Shown here: positions 11,461 through 22,710 of the stretch, in pieces
How positions within the stretch are numbered: the first letter of the stretch is position 1
Layout: each line of letters opens with the position of its first letter
NCBI GenBank assembly: GCA_019722365.1
Contig: JADFUC010000758.1
Span: forward strand, 1,364,001 to 1,428,000
Length of the DNA: 64,000 nucleotides
Direction of reading: 5' to 3'
From: Lithospermum erythrorhizon
Lineage: Eukaryota > Streptophyta > Magnoliopsida > Boraginales > Boraginaceae
Position numbers and translations under genes: made by a program
Notes under the pieces: generated by a model
Database searches by the model: none
Told to the model about the DNA's origin: nothing
The model's input: the letters and a program-made list of their open reading frames with translations, nothing else

Positions 11461-13124
11461 CCCAAATAAACTAAACAAAATGTTTATGAAAGAAGACTTG
11501 ATAACAAAATTCAATTATGCATGTCATACAATACCTGGAGAATAGACACATGTAGCACATCACCCTGCAAACCCATTGCAACAGAGCCAATTGTCATTGC
11601 CAGGGGTCCAACCACAAACCTCATCACCAATCCAAACAACATCACATATACTCCACAACTAATAAATTTATCTTGTAGTGCAATGAATAGTCCTGCCATT
11701 ATGACAATAGTTGAACTTACAATAGTTAAACTGCATTTGCACAATTCATGAAAGTGTAAGTAAATAATTCAAGAATCATACTAACGGAGAAAGAAATTAC
11801 TAAGTAGCTCACATTGCAATATTGCATAGACCTTATCGATTTGTAATTATTGAGAATCATTTGTAAATTTCGCTTGATTATTGAACGAAAATATACATTA
11901 ATGTTAACGGTTGAAAATATCTATAAAATTATTGAGTGAAAGAATTATTAACATTATTTGTAAAGCCTTTAAAAATCGGACGAACTCTTACCCATACTAA
12001 ACATTGCAACTCCAGCCCCGGCCTTTGAAAAGATCAATATAGATCCTTCTATTATGCTAGGCATACTTATATGCCACCTAAAATTAAATAAAAGAGTTGG
12101 AAAATATTATCATCCCAGTAAATTTTGGCACCTCTGTTAGTCTATTGGGACACTCATAATTTAATTATATCATCAAAGAAATTAAAATCAATGGAGGACA
12201 CAACGTGGTGAATAATTCTGATAATCGATAATAAATTAAAGAAACAAGACATTGACTTTTTAGTTTTTAGCTTAGCTTTTCTGTTAGCAATTATATATAT
12301 ATGTTAACATTTTATGAGAATGAACTTGGAATGTTTTCAGGAAATATTTATTTTAGTATAGTTTAGAATATAATGACACTCCTAAACATTATTGATTGGT
12401 GTTTGCCGAGACACACACGATCGATCAATAAATTTACTAGACAAAACCGAAAGGGATACCTGTTAGCGATAAGAGCCCAAGTTATACCAATGATGCAAGA
12501 AAAACAATTAGGATTGCAAACCAGCTCGAGGGTAACAGTCTTCATGAGATACAAAAATGGTGGTGTGGCTTTATTATTCGTCTCCAGTGGACGTTCATCA
12601 TTTTCTTGAACTTCAATTGAAAAATTCCCTTGATCTCCATTGTTATTGGGGACGATATTATTGACTAATTTCGAAGAAAAATTACTTCTTGCACGATGCA
12701 ATTCTAGCAAAAACAATAAACAAATAAACCACACAAGTGATTGCATGACAAAAGATTGAACAACAAGATCAGCACCCACTTGATTATACATGGCTCCTAA
12801 TAAAGGCACCCCAACGACAAGTGTATTACTCAAGGTACACAAAGAGAAACATGTGACTGCCCATGAATAGTTCCCTTTACTAGTGCAATTTGCCCAAAGG
12901 AGGAGGATTACAATTATGATTGCTTTTGAGATAATATCAGCACATATGAATCTCATGTTCATTTGATAAGGATTTATATGTGATGCAAATTGGAACGCAA
13001 AAAATGGGGCAATAAAATAGCAATTGAATCGATTTATCGCGTCGATATCATCGGATTTGAACATGTTCCACCACTGGGCTGCCAAAGCCTAATACCAAGG
13101 CTACGTGAAAGTCGCGCCATCACG

Positions 13125-13480
13125 TTATAATCTATCAATCTAAACACTAATTACCTAACCCAATTATTGTCACCCCTCTTAATAACCCTCGACCTAACCC
13201 TAATATATGATTATATATATTAGCCTTGTCATCTTCAAATGAAGCCAAAAAGAATAAAGTTTCATCTTAATAAGCTACACTCGCGGTAAAAACTTCGTTT
13301 CTTTCGTTTCCTCCTCCTGACAAATACATTTGTGAGTAACCTTTGGAGAGTTTGGAGACGCTTTCTGCTAGGTTATCCCTTTAGACCAATCAGGTACATT
13401 TGACATCGGGTTTGTCCTAATCAATTAATCAGCGATTCCGAGCCAAACGACAACAATCTTATCGATCTATAATCTCATCA
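13125..13480 (+). repeat. 5' LTR of copia element
   Basis: About 356 bp, ending ...ATCTATAATCTCATCA just before the primer-binding site. It abuts the broken start of PIN copy A. Divergence from the 3' LTR is visible, with many substitutions and indels, so the insertion is not recent. Confidence 0.7.
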
Positions 13481-16400
13481 AATGTATCAAGAGTCAGGCT
13501 TGATTTGTTGTCGATAATTGAATAACAGTGAATGAAGATTCGATGAATAAATAGCCGCTACAAGCATATTATTTGGCGTGAATGCATCGTGTCGCCGGAA
13601 TCGCCGGAGTTGCAGAGGTCGCTGAGAATTTTGCTCGGTCGCTACAAATTGCTGCCATGTTCGGTGAATAGTGTCGCTGACCAGTTTGACCAGATCCGAA
13701 GTTGAAAAAACTCTGGGCGGGTGCGTCGAAACTTTTTCCGTAAAGTTTCGCACTCGTAAAGAGGCTTGATCCTTATCAAATTTCAGTTTTTATTTCCTTT
13801 GTCATTAAAATCCTGGATCTGGTAAGGTTCCGCTCGTGTCAGTTAAGTTAGTATATTTTGTTGAGTTTTATTCGCTGGTTTTTGTTGTTAGATTGCCAAA
13901 ATTCAAATTACTTGTGTTTTTTTGCTATATTATTTGCTAAATTATATTCATGAAATATGACTCTCAGAAATCAATATGGTATGACTCCATTGACGGAAAG
14001 TCTGATTTTAGCATGTGGAAACAAAAAATCAAGTGTATTTTAATTCAAGAAAAATGCTTTAAGGCTGTTAGTCAAACTTATCCTGCTACCGTAACAGATG
14101 ATAAAAAGCTTGAAATGAATGAAAATGCATGTGCTGCAAGATTTATTCAACTTATCCGATCCTCAAGTATTAGAAAAAGTTGGAATCACGGAGCGCTGCA
14201 AACTCTTCGATAAACTGAATAGTCTCTATACAAGTAAAACCTCATTGCCTAGCAAAATGTTCTTACTGAGAAGTTCTTTAAGTCTCGATTGATACTTCTA
14301 AGGATATGTAAGAAAATCTTGATGATTACGCCTCCCATTAAGCAAACTCTCGATGTTTTTACTAAACTTATTTATATTAAGTTGGCATGTATAAGAATAT
14401 AGATGATTATGCTCCCATTGCTCTTTAAATGCTATACCCGATTCTTTTAGTGATGTTAAATCTACTATTAAGTACGGCAATGGTGTCACCTTAGACATTG
14501 TAGTAAATGGTCTTAAGAATAAAGAATTGATACGAAGCATTCTGGAAAGGTAAAATTCGGAGAGGTTATGCATGCTAGGCGATCTCAATAGGTTTAATTC
14601 CCAAAAGAATGAAATATAATGCATACAATACTAAAAGAATACTTACACTAAAAAAGCGTAGATCTAAATCTAGGCTCCAATGGAGAAAGTGTTTTAATTG
14701 TCATGAATTTGTCATTACCATTAAGGATTGCCCCAAGTCTAATAAAAATCAAAGAAACGAGCATGCTAATTTGGCTATCCGTGGAGTGTAATTTGTGATG
14801 TTTTATGACTAAGAATCACTGGTGGATTATGCATCGGTCAACCTCGTGATTTCTCTCGATTCCTTATGCAAGTCTAATCAAGTTAGTAGACTCCGTTGTA
14901 CTTTCATATGACTCCTTTTAAAAACCTCTTTTCAGACTATAAAAATGTTGAACATGGCTTTGTGTCATTGGCAAATTCTAAAATTGCAATGTCTTAGAAT
15001 AGGAAATGTACGCTTAGGTTCTCTCGGGTTCGTGGTTTACTTTGAAGAACGTTAGCATGTTCCCCTCGATTTCCATGTGATAATTTGCTTTCAAGTGCGA
15101 TCCTCAGAGGATGATGGCTCTGGAGGGTAAATGGGGTGTAAGTGAAAATCATGGGTCACTTGTGATTTTTTTCTCACGAAAAGAAAATAATATGTACGTT
15201 TATTAATCCAAATTTATTTTACAAGACAATAGACAATATACGAGTAATAAAGGATTAGAATTCTGCATAAAGATGGTCACGCTTGGTAGTGATAAAATGT
15301 CCCCATCCCTTTCTCGGTGAATCATGCGAAGGTGAAAGCAAATATTATGGTTAGTTTTCCCATTTCCCTCGCACTTCTAATCGACTAAGTTAAAATCACG
15401 TACCGAGTATTCAGATGCCGGACAGACGTGGGACCTCTAGTGTTGGGCGACACATGGAGGGGAACCAATATTTTCTTTCCATTGATGATTATTCTAGAAA
15501 AGTTTGGGTTTTACTGCTGAAAATGTAAATCATGTTTTGATAAGTTTAAAACTCGGAAAATGTTAATTGAAAACTAAAATCGAGAAGAGAATTAAAGCCC
15601 TTAGGGACTGATAATGGTCTTGAATTTGCAATAAATAAACGGAATGATTTGTGTGCTAATCGGGGTGGCTATATTATTGCATGTTCTCTCTATACACCCC
15701 AAAGAAAATAGGTACTGAGAGGATTTACTAGAATTTTGTTAGAGAAAGTGAGGGCTCTTTAGCCATGTCCGTCTTTCTAAAAGTTCTGGGATGTCAAGTA
15801 TTACCACGCATATTTGATTAATAGGCCCCTTAGTGTACCTTTTTAGGGAGGTGCCCCTGATCCGTGTTTACTGCAAACCGCTGACATAATTGAGAAGTTT
15901 TGGTCAAGGCTGGCTATGTGCATCAAACGTTGATAAGTTGGAACCTAGATTCAAGAAAATGTGTTTTCTTGGGATATCCGATGAAATAAAAAGGTTATAG
16001 GCTTCTATGGATAGGACCGAACTGATCGAAAAGTCGTGATAAGTGTAGATGTTATTTTAATGAAAATGAATTTCCCCGCTCGATTCTCCTCACTTCACCT
16101 ATTAACGATGCTCCAAACGAGGCGGAGCAATTGCCCGATACCACTAATCAACCCCAACCTCTTCCTAAAACGAGATTTCATAAATTGGCCTTCAGAAATC
16201 AAGTACGCAGATTACTCCTAACGAGGTGGAGAATACTCATATCTCCCAACGAAAGCGGAGAGTAACGCTGTTCCGATGCTAATGTTTTGGCTTCCCGATT
16301 CTAATGGATTTGAATTTACTCATCAACTCACAGTGATAAGTAAAGAACCATTAAAATGCCCGTAGATATGTAGATAACAATTTGAATGATCAGAATTTGT

Positions 16401-18206
16401 CCTGCTTTTTGCTTTTAATGTGTTTGAACTTTGGAGCGATGTACCTTAAGACTTACAAAGAAGCTAAGGTCTAAATATTCCAATGAATGGATTGATGCTG
16501 GGCGAATAAGGAAACGGAATCCCTAAGAATTAACTGTATCCTTTGAAACTTGTTCCTAAACCTCCTACCGCTCCGTAGACCTAAGTGGTTGTTTAAGGTT
16601 AAGTATGAAACTAATAAGGTTGGGATGGCTAAAGCAGTAGCTAAGGAATTTACTCAAAGGAGGGAATAGATTATGCTAAAATTTTTGCTCCCCGGGTGGT
16701 TAAGTCTACCATCGTTGTAATCATGCTCATGAAGGCTCATTTTAATCAGGGAATTAAAACAAATGGATGTTACTACCGCTTCCTGCCACGGTGATCTTCG
16801 ATAAAAATATTTATATGCATCAAATCCGAGGGCTTTGTGGACCCTAAATTGTCCGATAGCTATTGCTTGTTAAAAAGGCCTCAGATGGTTTAAAACAACT
16901 CCCCTAGGCAACGAATATTAAATTTGACAACAAGACGCGCTCTTTGAAGTTTAAAAAGTTCTTCCTGATCATTGCATGTACTTTAAGAATATAGACTCAG
17001 ACCGTATTTCTTTTGCTTTATGTGGATGTGACATGCTGAATGTATAGGTCCGTGTTTGAAGTCTATCGAGCATGTGCAAAAAATAAGTCTTTTGTGGATA
17101 ATTTTGATATGAAAGATTTCAGTACGCTATGAAAATTTAGGTAATGAATATTTATTAGAGACAGAAAGAAATCTACTCTTGTTTTAAATCAAAGTGCATA
17201 TGTTGAAAAGATTTTGAGTAAATTTTCTATGTCTGATGCTAAATCTGTGAATGTACCTCTTGCTTCTCATTTTGTGTTAAGTAAGGATCAGTCCCCAAGA
17301 CTGAAACTGAAATAAATGATATGAAGAATGTGCCATATTCTAATGCTATAGGATCTGTTATGTATCCTGGCGTTAGCACTAGGGCCTCGAGTATCGCATA
17401 CGTTACTTGCTCGAGTGTATATATGTCTAATCCCCGTATGCCTCTATCGAACGCTTTGAAGTGGATGCATAGTATTTGAAATTCACTGCTGATGTTGGTT
17501 TCGAGTTTCAGATATCACGATGGCATTAGTTGGCTATGTAGATTCTAATTACGCTTAATGATGTAGACAATCGGAAATCGCTACTTCTTATGTATTTACT
17601 TTGTGTGGCTCTTGCATAAGTCGAAGTCCTTAACTTCAACCAATTGCTGCTTATCTACTACTCAATCTAAGTAATGGAATTTAATTTTAAACTTTTTAAA
17701 GAAGCTATTTGGTTTAGGGCTTTATTGTCCGAAATTAGTTTTCTTTGACAAAGATGCTGTCAGAGCCGATAGTCAATCCGCTTATTCAATCGTAAAAATC
17801 CCGCTTTCCATGATAAGACTAAGCATATCATGTTCGATTTCACTATATTCGTGATATCGCTGAATAAGTATCGAAGTCGGAGAAAATCGGAATTTAATCC
17901 TCGTGGATACGGGTACGAAATGCTCACAAAGGAGGTAGGCCCATTTCGCGGTCAAAGAACTCGAACTTCGACATAGGTTGACTGGACGGTTGGCGATTCA
18001 ACCTCCTCGATGACCCTATGGTGCAGTTCGGTCCCTGGGACTCGTCACAGGTGATTTTTGCCCCGGTCTTTGACAATAGTATACTTTGTGTATACGCTTT
18101 CATTACTTGTATTGTCTTTGTGATTTAAGGCAATGGTTTGGCGTAATGAGGTTCCTTGCGGATTTCCACAAGCATGCCAAACGCGTTGCCTTTGGCCCAG
18201 CGATTC

Positions 18207-18503
18207 TTATAATCTATCGCCCAAACACCAATTAGCCTTTGTCATCTCTCCTCCTTATAAAGTCTAAAGTTAATAAAAGTTTTCATCTTAGCTTGTTTTG
18301 TACACTCGCTAAAAAATCCCCGTTTTGTTCTCCTCTCAATAAAATACTCATGGCGAAACCTTTGAGAGTTTGGAGACGCTCGGCCGCTATCCCTTGCACC
18401 ACCTACTAAGAGATACATTCTCGACATCGGGTTTGTCCGAATCAATTAATCAGCGATCCGAGCCAAACGACATTACCAATCTTATCGATCTATAATCTCA
18501 TCA
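18207..18503 (+). repeat. 3' LTR of copia element
   Basis: About 297 bp, collinear with the 5' LTR and sharing its terminal ATCTATAATCTCATCA. The sequence before it (GACAATAGTATACTTTGTGTATAC near 18074) resembles the tail region of copia interiors. Confidence 0.7.
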
Positions 18504-19000
18504 TGTACAATAACTGTCTATATGTACTATGTTTATCTTTTCCTCTTCCCCATCTTGATATATACAATCGGCAAAGTAATTTATTGACTAAGCAACACGT
18601 ATTATCTGTAGGGAATCGCGGTAATTGTCCCAGTAATTGTGCCGATCGTCAGTAGCTTTGACTTCCATAAACGGTACCGCTGAAAGCAAATAGTCCCCTC
18701 GTGAACGTGTATCATGCCAAGAATGGTCCCTAAATTAACGGTTCCGTTAAATGTTAATGGAGAAATAGAATTTAAACCTATTTTAGGCCCAAAATGTAAT
18801 TTAATGAATATTTTGGGGAGAAACATAAATTGGATAAAAAATGAACTTAATCAAGAAGAAACCACTACTTTCTAAGACAATGTTGTTTTGGCTAAACTAC
18901 TCTATGTTTTCGCTACTTATTGGCTATTGCATTATCGTGAATCTAAGGATGTCAGACACCTCTTAAGTCCAACCAATAATCAATTCACAATGCTCGCCCA
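18504..19000. other. Spacer between copia element and PIN copy C
   Basis: No gene was seen. Around 18720-18760 there is an AACGGTTCCGTTAAATGTTAATGG palindromic motif typical of degenerate TIR elements. The segment does not match the lost 5' end of PIN copy A. Confidence 0.4.
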
Positions 19001-19998
19001 TCATTTTCTTATACGAAGTGTCTCCATAATAGAATAATAACCGATCAAGATAGGCAAAGATAATATAGTTCCGAACGAAACCCTGAAATTATGGCACAAG
19101 AAAATAAAAATATTGTCAAATGTCCACAACTCTCAATCGTATATCACAAAATTAATACTTTCCATTCTTATTTAACGAGATAATCAAAATAAATAAAGGG
19201 CAATAAAAATTAATTTTTCAAATAAATAGAATACATTATACATATTAGCACTATACCGTTATCCAAAAATATAATCAAGTTTAGCTAGTATGTCGCTGTC
19301 AAACTTAAAGGTACGAGGGTTGAAAAAAAGAACTTTGTTTTGAAAATATTTTATACATTTCACTATCAAATATTATGTAACATTAAGCTTATTGCACTAA
19401 AAATTTTTATATGCTTTTAACGCATTACTTCCATACCTCATACTTATGTTAAAAAATAAAAAATAAAATAAGAGGGGGAGGGAAGGCAAATGAACAATAT
19501 AATTTTTAAAAAAATAATTATAATTTTTTGAAAAAATACTTAATAAAATTATTTTTTCCAAAAATTTAGGGGGAGACGGCTCCTCCCATGTCCCCTAGTA
19601 CTATATCATTAATATCATAAATTAAAATATGAAAATCCTCCAATTAATAGTAACAAGGTCAACTATTTTTGAATTATTTTAAAATTGCAAGATTAAAATA
19701 CTACTCCTATATATGTATAATAGACTCACGCAGTGCTGAGTATGCTCGCATACAATCCATATTCGTTTGCAAAAACAAAAGCGGTAATTGATTGCGGTAG
19801 TGCTGCCTTCAAAATTGAATAAAAAGTAATGTCAAGTAATTATTGCCGAAAATGTTACTCCGTATAATTTGAGAACAAATAAAATTGATTTTAAAAAAAT
19901 TAATAGCAACGCGGAGCACGGTGCCACGCAAACCCAAAGCAATAGAGCCAATTTTCATTGATCCAAATATCATCAACCTCACTCCACAACTAATAAAT
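19001..19998 (-). pseudogene. Short PIN auxin carrier, copy C (3' relic)
   Basis: Three pieces match the last three exons of copy B. A partial exon 3 lies at about 19905-19998, reading FISCGV then GSIALGLRG, with an internal deletion and no splice donor. An intact-looking exon 4 is at 19730-19806 (AALPQSITAFVF, NEYGLYASILST) with a GTGAG donor. Exon 5 is at 19001-19082 (SFGTILSLPILIGYY), ending in a slightly extended tail. The upstream side is cut by a solo LTR at 19999. It is more diverged from A and B than they are from each other, so it is an older duplicate or a separate paralogue. It cannot encode a carrier. Confidence 0.8.
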
Positions 19999-20520
19999 TG
20001 TTGGAGTTGAAGCTCAAATTTGAGCTGAAGTGGTAAGTATAGATTGGGAGGAGGTCGACCTCCTTACCCCGAATCTAAACTCCACCTCGGGCAATTTTGG
20101 AGCAGCGAGAAGATCGGATTTGATCGGGTGATGCTGAAGTCCAATTAAAAATCCCGACGTCACGCGGAAGAGGCGATTTTTCAAATTTAAAAATGATTTT
20201 TAACTTATATATGTATATTTGCTTCTCTATGATTATATGTGTTCATTGTGTATGAGGATTGTTCCTCTAGAGAAACACCGGGAATGAGGTGAAACATGTA
20301 AACACTCTTTTGTGAGTGTGAATCACCCATGTCAACCTTGTAGGTTTATTTATTCTGTAATTGCGAAATTTTATCATAATTTTTGTTGAAAATAAATACA
20401 GAGATTCAAGAGTATTTAATTATAATAAACTCTCATAATTCTAGCACAAGTTAATAAATTATCCTTATTATAACCTATGTGTTGATTTCCAATCACTATT
20501 AGGAAGGTGGTGTTTCAACA
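19999..20520 (+). mobile_element. Solo copia-type LTR
   Basis: The 522-bp segment runs from TGTTGGAGTTGAAG to GTGGTGTTTCAACA, with the inverted TGTTG/CAACA ends expected of a copia LTR. It interrupts exon 3 of PIN copy C. The sequence beyond 20520 belongs to the 3' flank of copy B, so the original target is not restored, and no target duplication is visible. No internal retroelement sequence accompanies it. Confidence 0.65.
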
Positions 20521-20718
20521 TACTTTGATCTTTTACACACTCATAAAGACTCCTAATATCTATAATTAAAATATGTTTTCGGCTTTTCGCTACAAATTAC
20601 GAGTAATAAATAAAATATATACGGAGTATCTTGTATTCTTGTTTGACCTTGCTTTCCCTTTCTAAGCAATAAGCTGAATTTCTACATTTGCGTCAAAGTC
20701 TTGTACATTTTCTTTGCT

Positions 20719-22679
20719 TCAATGTAGAGCCTCTAGAATAGCAAAATAAGCTATCAAGATTGGTAGGGAGAGTAAAGTTCCGAATATAACCCTGAAATTA
20801 CCAAGACCCAAGTAACAATGTATCAACTCTTAATTTTGAGAAACAAAAATTGAAAACAACATGCAAATTACTACCTCTGTGATATAAAGATTATCTAATT
20901 TTAAATTTTAGTCATTGACATTTTTAAAATTTCAACTAAATTCCTATTAGATATATATTGTACAATATATATGTTTTATTTCTAATATATTTTATCATCA
21001 TGACAGTTTCAATTCAAATAAAAGATATGTTTATATATCAATTAGTGAGACATAGTTTATTCATTTTGATCATTGAAAATTAAAGATAATCTTCATATGA
21101 TAGAGAAGTAGTAATTTCTAATGAAAGATGTCAAGGAACTCACGCAGTGCTCAGTACAGTCGCATGTAATCCGTACTCCTTTGAAAAAACAAAAGCGGTG
21201 ATTGCTTGTGGTAGTGCTGCCTTCAAAATAATAAAAATAGTAAATGTTATCGTAAGAGTTTAATTTGAAAGAAAAAAAAGAAAAACTACTCATAACCCAT
21301 AAATCTATAATTCAGATCAAATCGTAACTAGATCATTTGTTAAGATCAAAGTTAGCAAATAAATCACCATAATCGTATGGGAGCTCCATAAATTTCCATA
21401 ATCAAATCAAGCTAAATAAAGATAAATAATTTACACGAACAAGATGAATATTGATGATATTTTATTTTTAGTATGAAAATAGATTAAAAAAATTTTACTA
21501 GACACATATATACAAAATGTTTGTGAAAGAAGACTGATAACAAAGTTCAATGATGCATGTCATACAATACCTGGAGAATAGACACATGTAGCACATCACC
21601 GTGCAAACCCATTGCAACAGAGCCAATTGTCATCGTCAGGGGTCCAACCACAAACCTCAACACCAATGCAAACAACGTCATATATACTCCACAACTAATA
21701 AATTTATCTTGTAGTGCAATGAATAGTCCTGCCATTATGACAATAGTTGAACTTAAAATAGTTAAACTTACTTGCAATAAATTCATGAAAGTAGGACAAA
21801 TAATTCAAGAATCACATTAACGGAGAATGAAATTACTAATTAAGTAGTAGACAATAATATATGAAGGCATACTATTCCATAGCTCACATTGCATAGACCT
21901 TATCGATGTGTCATTATTTGAGAATCATTTGTCAAATTCACTTGATTGAACAAAAAAAATACATTAATGTTAAGAGTTCAAAATTCGCCCACTTATAAAA
22001 GTGTGAGTTGTGTTTCTTCCCTTTTACGCTATTAATTATTAAATTATCCTTCATGTATGAAAAATGACACTAATAGTAAAATTAATATATATATTATGAA
22101 AAGATACTAATTTCTGTCTCTAAAAAAATGTACAAAATATACCTCATAACATCCAAATCTTTTAAAATATAAAATAATATAATTATATACTAATAGATCC
22201 AAGAATCACATACAACTATTGTTCGTCTTCAACAACCCAACTTCAATAGGACAATAGTATCATACTATCATTATTTGTTTTTGAGCTTTCTCGGCATTCG
22301 ACAAGTCAAACCATTGTTCTATCTTGAGCTCCTATCATTATTGTTGTTTTAAATAAGTCTCTATATATTAATTACCATACTATTACTATTTTTGTTTCAA
22401 ATAATTTCTTCGTGTTCTTGAGCTATCTGACAGGCAAGTCTCTATATAATATTATCATTATTAATTTTTTTTAACTTGCTTACATTTTCTGTGAGAACGA
22501 TGTGTAATTATAATAACATCCACATACAAATAATATAATATTTGAGGTTAGTATTATTTACTACTCCATATAGTGTGTTCCGCTAAACATAATTAATTAC
22601 CTAATTATTTTGTATCAAATAAGACAGAAACATGCATAAATAAGATCCTAATTAAACTTATCTATATCTATTATGGAGT

Positions 22680-22710
<31 letters not shown>

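Larger units (their letters stand above)
6546..13124 (-). pseudogene. Short PIN auxin carrier, copy A (broken)
   Basis: A close relative of copy B (20719-25671) with the same exon plan: exon 1 12460-13124 (5'-truncated), exon 2 11992-12077, exon 3 11535-11692, exon 4 7039-7115, exon 5 6546-6687. Exon 1 lacks the first 15 or so codons. Homology to copy B stops at about 13122, where a copia LTR begins, and small indels just inside this point shift the frame, leaving an in-frame TAG and no ATG before the WWNMF motif. Intron 3 is swollen to 4.4 kb by a copia element. Exon 5 has one extra base after LIAYF, which bypasses the normal stop and adds about 30 unrelated residues. Splice sites are kept. 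I judge it a recent pseudogene; transcription is possible. Confidence 0.85.
13125..18503 (+). mobile_element. Degraded Ty1/copia element with two LTRs
   Basis: Similar LTRs flank the element: 13125-13480 and 18207-18503. They share blocks such as TTATAATCTATC, AGAGTTTGGAGACGCT, GACATCGGGTTTGTC and AATCAATTAATCAGCGAT. A worn primer-binding site (TGTATCAAGAGTCAGGC, compare TGGTATCAGAGC) follows the first LTR. Inside are gag (13950-14213, with DSIDGKSDFSMWKQKI), a zinc-knuckle relic near 14690 (C-F-N-C then D-C-P, its His lost), RT traces near 16700-16790 and an RNase H trace (ADSQSAYSIV) near 17765. It is riddled with stops. No matching 5-bp target duplication was seen, and the far flank does not restore PIN copy A, so a deletion accompanied or followed insertion. 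Confidence 0.8.

Noticed and set aside
11521..11751. Plus-strand frames over PIN exon 3 (also 21557-21820)
   Set aside because: They mirror the conserved PIN exon on the other strand in both copies.
12363..13085. PIN copy A as a functional gene starting at an internal non-ATG codon
   Set aside because: The long frame opens with TTG, lacks the first membrane helix, has an in-frame stop just upstream, and the last exon is frameshifted.
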